A DNA stretch of 64,000 nucleotides from assembly GCA_003116975.1 (NCBI GenBank), contig BGKB01000173.1:1-64000 (forward strand), read 5' to 3'. Positions 21,401-30,992 of this stretch are shown here, one piece after another. Position 1 is the first letter of the stretch. Every line of letters starts with the position of its first letter. The notes beneath the pieces were generated by a model, which was not told the origin of the DNA, made no database searches, and saw only the letters and a list, made by a program, of their open reading frames with translations. The position numbers and the translations under genes are program-made. This DNA is from Aurantiochytrium sp. KH105. Taxonomy: Eukaryota > Sar > Bigyra > Thraustochytrida > Thraustochytriidae.

Positions 21401-22451
21401 GCGTCACTCTTGGTTTGCTGTTCCCCACACGTTGCGAGTTCCTGCCGCAAAGATTCAATCTCTGCGCGAAGCTCGCTCTCTTGGGTCTGAGCGCGGCTTT
21501 GAGTCTCGGCAAGTGTCGTCTCAAGACTTTTCACTTGCGCTTGGAGCTCGCCGTTCATGTCCGCGTCAGGGGCCGTTGCAGGTGTTTCGGCGCCCGGGGC
21601 CGCAAGAGCAGTCTGGCTGGGAGACAACGCTGAGGGAGCAGGAACCGGCTGCGACTGTGGCGCCACAGGCGGCTTTCCGGGCGAAGTGCGAGGCGTTGCT
21701 GCATTTCTCTGCAGTCGCTGCGCCAGCGCTCGTTTCTTCTCGCGGGCGGCCTGAATCTTGCTCAAGCCAGGGCGCACTCCAGGCGTAGCAGCAGCTGTAG
21801 CTGATGATGCTGCTCCTGACTCCGCGTTATCAGTCTTACTACTTGCAGCACTATCAGTGGGTGTTCCGGCAGGAGAGCCCGCTTTCAAAGGTGATTTTAT
21901 CGGAGAAGCGGCGGGCGAGCTTGATGGAGGTGGTGTCGATGTACGGTTTCCACCCCGAGCCGTAGGCGTCACTGCAGCACCTGATGCTGGAGAAGGCGGA
22001 GCGCTACCATCTAGCTTTGTAAGCGCGTCCTCCTTGACAAAGCATCCGTGATTATCCGGGCATGAAAAGTACTGTAAATTCAATTCGCCAAGATAAAAAA
22101 GCGTCAGTTTGTGAGTATGTGCGCTCTTTCTCTCTTTCTCTCACTCGCTAGAATACCAGCCTCGCATCATCGCGAAAGCAACGGTGTACGAGGGTCTGTC
22201 TGCATGCACGAAAACATGAGCTTGCCGAAAGCACCAAAAGGTGTAAGTAGGTGCGCGCTCGCTCGCGTGCGTGCGTGCGTGCGAAAACGTACCCTGACAT
22301 CCTGCACGCTGCCGTCGTTTTTCCCTGTCGGCCCATCAAGCTCCACGCCAAACCACGTGAGCCCGGGTGCGAACTGTGTCTCGCCCACGAAGCGCACGAC
22401 GCCCTGACCGCGGTTTGCCACCTCCACGCGGTCTCCCGATGCGACCACCAT
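18421..22451 (-). CDS. DCTN1: Dynactin subunit 1, p150Glued (spliced)
   Basis: Exon 1 is 22451-22293 and exon 2 is 22071-18421; the intron 22292-22072 has donor GTACGT and acceptor TTTACAG, phase 0, giving about 1269 residues. The splice reconstitutes a CAP-Gly domain. Exon 1 supplies GDRVEVANRGQGVVRFVGET to the tubulin/EB1-binding GKNDGS and ends QDVR; exon 2 resumes YFSCPDNHGCFV. A Ser/Pro/Thr-rich basic linker (about 70-215) follows, then a long coiled coil (about 230-600). Next is the conserved dynactin p150 helical region, including LAGARRAAFGIACMRAAVPP, and more coiled coil to the end. The product activates cytoplasmic dynein and links it to microtubules and cargo. It is transcribed head to head with CLUAP1. 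Confidence 0.92.
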
Positions 22452-23289
22452 CGCGCCGCGCCGCGTGTCGTCTCGCGAAGCCGCGACGTTGTCTGCTTTG
22501 GATACTCGTGTTGGCTCATTTTCTTTGGCTGCCCGTCAAAATGGGCCACCACTGTATCAAACATTTTTCGTAGTAGGCCTGAGTCATCTGAGTATGAAGG
22601 ATGAAATGAAACAAAGTTTTGTGATGAGGCCGCGGGCGGCCAGGACGAAATCAACTCGCCATTTCCTACGATGATGCTCCGTCATCGGGTAGATGGCGAT
22701 CATCCAGCAAAGGGGGTTCGTAGATCCTTCAAGGGCGTGTGGTAATTATTTCGTTAACTTGGACAGAACTTGTTCGTCTTTGCAACAGCAAGACCTCAAT
22801 CGAACGATCGCGCACCACTTAGAAACCAGTTAAATATGCGGTGATAGCGAGTCAGTCCACAGAATCTCGAGTGCATAGCGGTGCGACCGCTGGAGGCCTC
22901 AAGCAAAGTATTTAGACCACTTCGATTCAACCAAAAGAGGTCTATTTAGTCGTCTGGCTGACTCCTGCTTGCTTGGCAACGGTAACATGACATTCCGAAG
23001 TTAGTTGGGAGCGTCAAGAAGGCGGTCGGTCGATCGATCGCTCGGTCGGTTCGAGCAAGCATCGCACTTTGGGCGCTCAACTACGCAAAGCGTTGCTGCT
23101 GCGTCGGCGAGCAGGTGGTCTCGTGCAGGTAGCACCGTTCGCTTCGCTTTCGGACGGAGACGACGCAAACGGGGATAGACCTGGTCGAGCTTGCTCCAGG
23201 CACGCAGACACGTCCGCACGCGAGAGCGCACCGAGAGAGAGAGAGGGAGAGAGAAAGAAGGAAAAGCTCGCGTGACGGAAAAGGACAAG
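22452..23289. promoter_or_regulatory. Shared DCTN1/CLUAP1 divergent promoter region
   Basis: 838 bases separate the two start codons. It contains TTTAGACC (22911-22918) facing an inverted TAGACCTCTT (22935-22944 read on the minus strand). A further ATAGACCT sits at about 23175, roughly 110 bases before the CLUAP1 ATG. A GAGA-rich leader directly precedes CLUAP1. No gene was recognised inside. Confidence 0.45.
22911..22944. promoter_or_regulatory. Inverted TAGACC pair
   Basis: TAGACC at 22913-22918 faces GGTCTA at 22939-22944 with a 20-nt spacer. The right copy extends to the 10-mer TAGACCTCTT on the minus strand. Confidence 0.35.
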
Positions 23290-24808
23290 ATGGCCTTTCG
23301 CGAACTACGAGGTAAGTCAACCAAGCGCAAAAGATGGCGAGCGCGGACGACAGAGCAGAGAAATTCATGCTGACGAACATGACGAACGCATTGCAAACCC
23401 TATAGATTTTACCGAGTACATGCGTGTACTCGGTTACCCGCGACTGGTATCGGTGGACAACTTTCGCACGCCAAATTTTCCTCTCGTCGCAGATATTTTG
23501 TATTGGATGGTGCACAAGTATGACCCGGCTGTGTCAATTTCGGACGATATTAGCACGGAGGACTGTCGCGTCGACTTCTTGACGAGTATCGCCCAGGTCA
23601 TGGCTGTCAAAGCCACTGTAAAGCTCAATACGAAGCGTCTGTATGCCGCGGATGGCAAGGCTGTCAAAGAGTTGCTCAAGGTCGCAAAGCTCTTGTACGC
23701 AGCGCACGAGGCCAACGTTGGTGGCCATGATGAAAATAGAGAAGGCAAAGGCGGCGAGGAAGACGTTCCAGAGACGGGCGAGGCATCATACAATCAGTTG
23801 CATGCGCGACTTCCCGACGTCAAAGCTACCCGGCGTCTGGCATCGCAAATTACTGAGAGCGGCGCAAAGCTCTTTGATCTCCTTCACGACGAGCGCGAGC
23901 TCTCTGTGGAACGCCAACGCTGTCTGCGATTCCTTGACGGCATCTCAAACAATCTGGACAGCGGCGCGGAGCATAAACTGGTTGAAAAACGACTGGAGCA
24001 GCTTCTTGACAGTGCAAAGGAGAATGTGGCGGCCATGGAGAAGCAGTGTCAGGATTTAGCAAGCGACGAAAAGACGTTGCAGGTCAAAATCAAAAAGCGG
24101 CAAGGCGAGCTGGAGCGCAACGATAAGCGTTTGAAGAGCCTTCAGAGCGTGCGACCAGCGTTTATGGACGAGTACGAAAAGCTCGAGTCTGAGCTTGAAA
24201 AGATGTATGAAGTGTACATGGAGAAGTTTCGCAACCTCGACTACTTGGAGCATCGATTGGAGCAGTTCAGCCAGCGGGATCGCGAAAAGGTGGAGCAGGC
24301 AGAGCGTGCGCGCAAGCGTATTCAGGTCAGCATCATGGAGAAGAAAGCGCGCGATTTGCGTGGTGACGAGGACGACCACCTGTACCCCGATGATGATGAG
24401 CACGATGAAGAAGAGCACCGCGAAGCATCTGGCACTGGACCAGGTGGGAGCTCTGGATCGGCGCGGCCCGGTTCGCGTGGCAGTCGAAAAGGCATGTCGG
24501 ACCGAGCTCTTGGAGGTCATGCTGGCAACAACGCAAGACGCAGCGCCGGGGCTGACGACGACGACAGCGAGATTAGTGGCATTAGCGACGTGAGTGACGA
24601 TGACGGCAGCAGCAGCTCCGACCTGACGGGCAGTCTCTCTGATGGTGACAACAATGGAGACGGTGATTTGATCGAGGACGGCGACGACGATTCCGACGAG
24701 GACTCGGTCTCGGACTCGGACCTTTCTGACGACGACGACGCCGGGGGTCTCCACGACGACGACGACGACGATGCCAGTGACCTCGACGACTCGGACGATA
24801 ACTTTTAG
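23290..24808 (+). CDS. CLUAP1: Intraflagellar transport protein IFT38 / CLUAP1 (spliced)
   Basis: Exon 1 is 23290-23311 (MAFRELR plus one base) and exon 2 is 23406-24808. The 94-nt intron 23312-23405 has donor GTAAGT and acceptor TATAG, phase 1. The joined start reads MAFRELRDFTEYMRVLGYPR, closely matching the opening of animal CLUAP1, and continues NFRTPNFPLVADILYWMVHK in the calponin-homology-like domain (about 1-110). A coiled coil spans about 180-320, and the tail (about 345-474) is very acidic with Asp/Ser runs. About 474 residues in total. IFT38 is an IFT-B peripheral subunit that binds IFT20-IFT80-IFT57 and is needed to build cilia, so the organism makes flagella. It shares its upstream region with DCTN1. 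Confidence 0.95.
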
Positions 24809-25609
24809 TTCCTAGAATTCACTTCATGTTCTCGTTGTTCTTTACCACTGTTTGGTGTCAAAACAGTGGTGACTTGCGAAAGAAAAGTGCAGCCTGCACT
24901 ACGAACAACGTATGCTGCAAGGCAGAAAAAATTCTCAATTCTTCTCGGTTCAGGCGGTCGTGCGCGTTCGGTCCAATCTTTCGCAAGCTTTTTGTGTGTC
25001 TATGTCGTACCATAGGTAAAACACTACGCTGCATTTGTTTCGATCATAGTCTCGTGTATCTTGTCGAGCTCTGCGTGCAAAAATAGATCTTGGGGGTCAC
25101 CACGTCACGAGCTCTCGAGCGAGATCCAAAGAAGCGGAAGTGATCGCGTGCCTATACATTGTCCTCAAGTCCACATTGGCTCGCCATCAGCAAGTTCTCC
25201 TGGCAGAGAGCGGGCCAGGGTTTGGGGTTCTCGCCAAAGAGGGTATATAACAAAGATCTCGAGTATGTTGGCCAATGTAGGTGTGTATAAGACGTTATGA
25301 TGAAACGTCGAAAGACTCGGACTATGCCCCGCCCGGATCGGCGGCCATCCAAAGTTTGATCAGCCAAGCAGGGACGCCGCATGTTGAAGCCGGAGCGGCG
25401 GCGCCTGGCTTTCGAAGAAGAGCAGCGCAGCCCTGGTCAAAGCAAACTAACTCGGGCCAGGGAGGGAGGCGATAAGACACCACGCGACGCGCAGGCAGAC
25501 CAAGAACTCACGCGCACAAGTCGAGAGCAAAGCGAGCGACCTAGAACAAGAGAGAGCAGCATCCCGAGCAAGCTCTGAGAGGCAGACCTCAAACAAGGAC
25601 CCAGAAAAG
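24809..25609. other. Intergenic region before the ACL5-like gene
   Basis: 800 bases between co-directional genes. A TATATAA string lies at 25244-25250 within AT-rich sequence, about 360 bases before the next ATG. The last 200 bases are purine-rich (AGAG/GCAAG), as in a leader. No coding frame was recognised. Confidence 0.45.
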
Positions 25610-26647
25610 ATGCCCGGCCAGGAGACGACGACGTCCTCGGCGCCCTCTGAGGGCGCGGCACGCAGCGGTGCCGGACCTGACATCAAGGCTGTGCCCCGTG
25701 AGACGGCTCGCATGTGGTACTCTGAAGCGAACAGCCCGTTCTATGACGTGCAGCTTCGCCTGCAGCGCGTCGTGTATGAGGGTCAGAGCGAGTTCCAGCA
25801 CGTCCAGGTAATCGAGACTACGCAGTTTGGCAAGACCCTCGTGCTCGATGGCAAGACGCAGAGCGCGCTCTTTGATGAGTTCATGTACCACGAGACGCTT
25901 GTGCACCCTGCAATGCTTTTGCATCCTTGCCCCAAGACTGTGTACATTGGCGGCGGCGGCGAGCTTGCGACGGCGCGCGAGGTCTTGCGGCATCCTTGCG
26001 TAGAGCGCGTGGTCATGGTTGATCTTGATCAAAAGGTCGTGGAGCTTTGCAAGGAGCATCTTCCTGAATGGAACGATGGATGCACGGAGGACCCCCGGCT
26101 GGAGGTGATTTACGACGATGCGCATGCTTACCTGCAGCGGCACGAAGGCACTTTTGATGTGATCATCATGGATATTGCGGACCCGATCGAGGCGGGTCCG
26201 GGCATCGTGCTGTACACGCAGGAATTTTACCAGTACGCGGCGTCGAAGTTGAACCCGCATGGCGTTTTGGTGACGCAGAGCGGCGCCTGCTCTCTTTATA
26301 ACTTTGAGGAGTGCTTTACGGCGATCCACAACACGCTCAAGGCCTCCTTTGACTCTGTCCTGGGCTACCGTGTGGACATTCCTTCTTTTGCGGGATGCTG
26401 GGGCTTCAACATTGCCTTTAACGATCCTGAGAAGGATTCGCGCGGGACCTTTGCGGACTGGGCCCCGGAGAAGATTGATGATCGCATCGCCGAGCGATTG
26501 GCCGCAGGCTCGTCAACGGCCCGCTCTTTCCGTTTCTACGACGGTGTCACTCATCGCGGTCTCTTCGGCTTGCCTAAGCCGATGCGGGATGGCATGGCTC
26601 GGGAAGACCGCATCATCACCGTCAAGAACCCAGTTTTTATGTTCTAA
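25610..26647 (+). CDS. Aminopropyltransferase, thermospermine synthase (ACL5)-like
   Basis: 345 residues, single exon. Polyamine aminopropyltransferases move an aminopropyl group from decarboxylated SAM to putrescine or spermidine. The N-terminal beta domain is at about 35-95 (MWYSEANSPFYDVQLRLQRV). The Rossmann core has the nucleoside-binding loop IGGGGELATAREVLRH (113-128), the acidic MVDLDQ (Asp140), an Asp at about 170, and MDIADPIEAGPGIVLYTQEF with catalytic Asp188/Asp191. The ADP(V/I)E(G/A)GP...LYT motif, VTQSGA and IPSFAGCWGFNIAFND are diagnostic of the plant/prokaryote ACL5 (thermospermine) clade rather than ordinary spermidine synthase. So thermospermine, or norspermine by analogy, is the likely product. 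The loop reads GGGEL where plant ACL5 has GGGEG. ATG at 25610 directly follows a purine-rich leader. Confidence 0.88.
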   Translation: MPGQETTTSSAPSEGAARSGAGPDIKAVPRETARMWYSEANSPFYDVQLRLQRVVYEGQSEFQHVQVIETTQFGKTLVLDGKTQSALFDEFMYHETLVHPAMLLHPCPKTVYIGGGGELATAREVLRHPCVERVVMVDLDQKVVELCKEHLPEWNDGCTEDPRLEVIYDDAHAYLQRHEGTFDVIIMDIADPIEAGPGIVLYTQEFYQYAASKLNPHGVLVTQSGACSLYNFEECFTAIHNTLKASFDSVLGYRVDIPSFAGCWGFNIAFNDPEKDSRGTFADWAPEKIDDRIAERLAAGSSTARSFRFYDGVTHRGLFGLPKPMRDGMAREDRIITVKNPVFMF

Positions 26648-28315
26648 CTTCTTGTGACAAGCTTTTGATTGATTGATTGATTGATTGATTCAAATTGATG
26701 CCCAAGATGCTTTTATAGGCTACACATTGTTCTCTAGTCTGTGAGTCTGTGGCTGGAATAGCCGACGTTGTCAGCCAGACTTCTTTTTGTAAATTTTGTC
26801 CGCTTGCTTCATGTCTTCATTCATTCATTTTTCATAATTTTCATATCATAGATCATGCCCAGGCTGACGCTACAGCCACAGGGCCAGCGAGGCAGTGCAG
26901 CCTTGTCTCCGCGTTCAGAGCCTCCGAGTCCGGGTCCGAGTCGAGTCGAGTCGAGTCGAGTCGAGTCACGGCGAGCGTCTGCGTACCGCCGAGACCTAAA
27001 TGCGTGCTTGCTTGCTTTCATTTCCATACCCCCCACCCACCAGCATGCTCGACAGGCGGGTGGGTCCTGGCGGGTCCTGGCATCATTCCGCGCGGCTGCG
27101 GCCCTCGCATTCAAGTTTCAAGTTCCGCCGTCGCATTTCCACGCGGGGGAACGCGGCGACGCCTGCCTTGGCTTGGCTTGGCTAGCTTTGCCTTGACAGT
27201 GAGTGACGTGCCAAGGTCGGTCCGGGATGTAGGCTAGTGGAAGTTACCTCTGGCTGCTGTTGCTGCTGCTCGTACTGCCAAGCCTCGGTCGGGCGGATCT
27301 TGCCTGCGATGATGAGGCGCGTCTGCAGCAGCTGCTGCTGTTTGCACAGAACGACCGAGCTCGTCGGCACCCGTGCGATGGCGACGTGGCGGTGACGGCG
27401 GACGGAGCGGGCTCTGTTCTGTTTCGCCCTGGCCATCTATCTGGATGATCGATGCGACGCACACGCTCCCGACTCCTGACGTGCGGCGCCGCCGCGGGTG
27501 AACGAACGAAGGAACGAACCAACGAACGAACACACTCCTAAACACGCCCTGCTGTGGCCGAGCCGCGCCGCATGCCGCGCACTCGCCCACGTCCTCGCCT
27601 GCCGCGGCTCGCGCCCGAAGTTCTCGCAAGAAGGAAGGCCTCGCCAGCGGCCACGGATGATAGACAATAGACGTCCAACTCTGCTCTGCTCCGCTCTGCC
27701 AGGCCTCGCCTCGTCGAGGAGTTCGTCCACGCCTGCCTGGCTGCTGGCACCTGCAGCTAGCTAGCTAGCTCGCTCGCTACCTGCGGCTGCTGGCGGCTGC
27801 GCTGCCTGGCCTGGGAGGCGACATGAGATGGAAGGGAGGAACGAGAGCGACGGGTGAGAAAGCCGCGGGGTCGCCCCGCACGAGCGGCGCGTACGGTACT
27901 GCTCTGCTCTGCTCTGCTCTGCTCTGCTCTGCTCTGCTCTGCTTTCCTTTACTTCTCCGCGCACGCACGCACGCCGCGCCGAGCAGCCCGAGCGAGCAGC
28001 GCAGCGCAGAGCAGAGCAGAGCAGAGCAGAGAGCCAAGCCGGGCCGGCCGAGCCGAGCGGAGCTGCTCCGCGGGGCCTCGAGCGGCGCGGGGCGCACGTT
28101 GCTCGGCGGCGACCTGCCTGGGACCACCGCCGCCGCGCTCATCCGGCGCGGCGCGTCGCCAAGCAGAGCCAAGCAGAGCAAGGCAAGGCAAGGCAACTGA
28201 AGCATCACAGCGCGTCGCTCCGCATCGCAAAGCATCGCTCGCCTCGCTGGCCTGGCTTGCCGTGCCCTAGCGCGCGTCAGAACCCGTCCTGCCTCGCCTT
28301 GGGCGGCGTGGCACG
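26648..28315. other. Repeat-rich intergenic region
   Basis: About 1.67 kb: (GATT)n at 26667-26692, (GAGTC)n at 26937-26967, (GAAC)n at 27500-27532, and opposed TGCTC and GAGCA pentamer arrays at 27898-28030. Many open frames cross it because of G+C bias, but none has conserved-looking sequence. The last 150 bases are probably the leader of the next gene. Confidence 0.5.
27898..28030. repeat. Opposed (TGCTC)n / (GCAGA)n arrays, potential long hairpin
   Basis: About 46 bases of TGCTC units (27898-27943) are followed after about 61 bases by 26 bases of GCAGA units (28005-28030). The arrays are complementary and could pair as a stem, or reflect an inverted repeat expansion. Confidence 0.8.
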
Positions 28316-29323
28316 ATGCCGAGGGCCGTGCGCTTCTCGCGACAGCCCGAGGTCCGCAACCTGCCCGAGGAGGAGGCGCGCGACGCGTGGCTCGCGAGGG
28401 TCGGCCCGTGGACGAGCGCTCCCAAGCACGACGAGATCTGGGACGGAGACATGCGACAGTTCCGGGTGCAGGAGCTGACGCCGGCAGAGCTGCGGCGGCT
28501 TCGCTTTGATGACAAGCTGCGCCGCGCCATGCCGAGCTCCGTCTTCATGGTGTACAAGCGGTACCGCAAAAAGGGCGCCCTCGACAGCCTCGACTTTGAA
28601 GACATCGCGCCGCCGTCGGGCCAGCATCCCGGCCTGCGCCGCCAAGACCCGCGGGACCGGGACAAAGGCTCCGAAGACGACGGCGACGAGGGCCTCAGCG
28701 ACGACGAAGATACCAGCAACATCGGCGCGCGTCGACGCCCCATTCACAGCCAAACGGTGCCGCGCGAGTTCATCCAGGGCGTGCTCGAGGACAGCATCCA
28801 AGAATGTCTCTCGGCTGGCATCAAGCCGGTGCTCAAGAAGAAGACAAAGTCTGCAATGGGCCTCACCACGAGTTTACGGCGCAGCATCTCGCGCAGAAAC
28901 AGTAAAAAGGGCGCCCAGGGCGGCGGGGTGGGTCTCCCCGACGAGTTCCCCGAACCCCCAGGCTATCGCAAGCCGAGTTTGCTCGACTACTTTTTGCCCT
29001 TTCGCACGGGCGACGACGATCTCGGTTCCATGTTGCCATGGCTCGAGTCCATTCAGCGCCTCGATGGCTTGGAGAATACGAGCGTGCCGCGATCCGACGC
29101 CGTCGAGGACGTTTGGGACCGCCTCGAAGACGCCTTTTCGCAGCTCAAGCTCCTGGGAAGCTCCATCCTTTGGGACTTTGAGGCTTTCCGTCAGTCCATC
29201 TGGCCCACTCACGACGACGACGACGACGCCCATGACGAGCGCGTCTCTCCGCTCGACGGCGGCGACTCTCAAGATGACTTTGACGAGGACGACGATTTTG
29301 ACGACGCCCGAGGCCGCCGGTGA
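28316..29323 (+). CDS. Uncharacterised acidic protein
   Basis: 335 residues, one exon, starting MPRAVRFSRQPEVRNLPEEE. I recognise no family. The first 105 residues look folded (KHDEIWDGDMRQFRVQELTP, then MPSSVFMVYKRYRKKGALDS). An acidic linker (about 115-140) follows, then a helical segment (VPREFIQGVLEDSIQECLSA), a basic Ser/Arg patch (about 180-205), and a hydrophobic-aromatic C-terminal region (SLLDYFLPFRTGDDDLGSML, then LLGSSILWDFEAFRQSIWP). The tail is an Asp-rich run. No signal peptide or clear TM. Codon choice strongly favours G/C-ending codons like its neighbours, supporting a real gene. The conserved-looking aromatic region could anchor a partner or membrane. Confidence 0.75.
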   Translation: MPRAVRFSRQPEVRNLPEEEARDAWLARVGPWTSAPKHDEIWDGDMRQFRVQELTPAELRRLRFDDKLRRAMPSSVFMVYKRYRKKGALDSLDFEDIAPPSGQHPGLRRQDPRDRDKGSEDDGDEGLSDDEDTSNIGARRRPIHSQTVPREFIQGVLEDSIQECLSAGIKPVLKKKTKSAMGLTTSLRRSISRRNSKKGAQGGGVGLPDEFPEPPGYRKPSLLDYFLPFRTGDDDLGSMLPWLESIQRLDGLENTSVPRSDAVEDVWDRLEDAFSQLKLLGSSILWDFEAFRQSIWPTHDDDDDAHDERVSPLDGGDSQDDFDEDDDFDDARGRR

Positions 29324-29719
29324 GCAGAGGGATCCAGAGATAGCGCAATGCCGATGCCCGAACCGCTCTGCTTGTGCATGGCTCTGCTCTGCACTGCTCT
29401 ACTCTACTCTACTCTTCTCTCTCCCGTTCCACTTCTTGTTTGTGCTCTTTATTTCTTTCCTTCTTGACTTTTACGTATAAATATACTGCTTCTCACTGTT
29501 GCTGGTGCTGCTGCTGGTACTGCTGCTTCTTGCCATCGTGTCGAGTCGCGACGCCGCTTCGCCCCCAAGCTCGCGCCAAAGTCCCTCACCTGGCTTCTCG
29601 CCCATCTCCATGTTCTCCACGTCCCCCTCCCCTCCCCTCCGTCCGCGCAGAAATCGCGAGCGATCGCTTGCAGTGCAAATCGTCCCGTGCGATTACAGCT
29701 CCTTCCCAGCCGGTTACAG

Positions 29720-29778
<59 letters not shown>

Positions 29779-29801
29779 TCCATTCCATTCCATTCCATTC
29801 C
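29720..29801. repeat. (GCAG)n followed by (CATTC)n microsatellite
   Basis: About 59 bases of pure GGCA/GCAG tetranucleotide directly abut about 23 bases of CATTC pentamers. Confidence 0.9.
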
Positions 29802-30317
29802 AGGCGTGACCAGGGGAGAGCAAGTGACAGTAGGTAAGCTTGGCATTGATCGACCGCGGTGCCACTGCTCCTCCGGCGTACGCCAGTCGACTTTCCTGCC
29901 TGACGTAATACGGCAGGCGACCCAGTCAGGGAGTGAGCAAGTCAGCGAGTGCTGCTCTGCGCTGCTCTGCACTGTGCGTTGCTAGGTGCGTTGCATTTGC
30001 ATTTGCGCTGCATTGCATTGCATAGCATTGACAGCGAGGCAGATAGCGCAAGACCCAGCCAGACCCAGAACCCAGGTACGTCACGAGACGCCTCCGCCTC
30101 GGCCCTCCGCGCCGCGCCGCGTCTTGATCGCGCGCCGCTGCCGCCGCTGCTGCTCTCGCCCGAGGCGCGGCGGGGCGAGGCCAAGAAGGCAGGCACGTCG
30201 AGCAAGGCCAGCGCGGGCGGGCGGGCGAGCGAGCGAGCAAGCACGGCGGGCTGGCAGGGAGGAGGGACTTTGTTAGCTAGGCCAGGCCAGGCTTGGCCTC
30301 GCCTCGCCTCGCCTCGC

Positions 30318-30327
30318 TAGACCTCTT
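30318..30327 (+). promoter_or_regulatory. TAGACCTCTT motif
   Basis: Third of the four exact copies of this 10-mer, about 665 bases upstream of the SDR start codon. No paired TAGACC lies nearby here. Confidence 0.3.
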
Positions 30328-30938
30328 CCGCGCTCCCTCTGCTTCGTCCCGAACTCGGACTCGGTCTTGCACGAGCGCGATCTCGAACGCAGCCACGTCC
30401 ACGTCCACGTCCACGTCGCGTCTGCGTCTTTGAGGCTTGCTTGCGCAGGGAGTACTGCAGCAGCAGCAGCAGCAGCAGCAGCAGCTTCGTCCAGCTAAGA
30501 CAAGACCGTCTCAGCTGTGTGCTAGCGAGCGAGCGAGCAAGGACGCGCGCGCGGGCAAGGCCCGGCGAGAGCGAGAGCGGACGAGCAAGAGCAGCTCGCC
30601 TTGGCTTGCCTTGCGCTGCCAGGAAGGACGACACCTCCGAGGAGGATGGCGCAGAGAGATAGAGATAGAGATAGAGCGCACACCCACTCGCCTGCGATTG
30701 CGTGCTCTGACGAAGCAAGCCAGGAGGGACCGATTGTCGTTGTGTGGTCGGATCCAAGTTGCGACGCGGCGACGCCATGTGGCGTGAACATGGGCCTAAG
30801 GCAACGAGAGCAAGGCTTGGCAAGGCAAGGCAAGGCGAAAGGGTGGCATGCTTGCATGGTGGACTGAAGACTGACGGACGGTAGGACTCTGCACGCACGC
30901 GCACGCAGCAAATCGCAAACAGGACCTCGAGCAAATAG

Positions 30939-30947
30939 CTATAAAAG
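30939..30947 (+). promoter_or_regulatory. TATA-like box of the SDR gene
   Basis: CTATAAAAG lies 45-54 bases before the SDR start codon in otherwise G+C-rich DNA. If used, the 5' UTR would be only about 20 nt. Confidence 0.45.
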
Positions 30948-30992
30948 AAAAAAAGTACCAAGACGTGACGAGCGAGACCCAAGAACACGACA

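Larger units (their letters stand above)
29324..30992. other. Repeat-rich intergenic region upstream of the SDR gene
   Basis: About 1.67 kb. It holds CTCTA/CTCTG pentamers (29383-29415), (GCAG)n (29720-29778) running into (CATTC)n (29779-29801), (GCCTC)n (30296-30315), a TAGACCTCTT at 30318-30327, (CACGTC)n (about 30394-30417) and (GCA)n (30459-30484). A TATA-like box sits just before the next gene. No coding frame was recognised. Confidence 0.5.

Noticed and set aside
29720..29801. Possible CRISPR-like array
   Set aside because: The repeats are contiguous 4- and 5-base microsatellites without spacers, in a eukaryotic genome.
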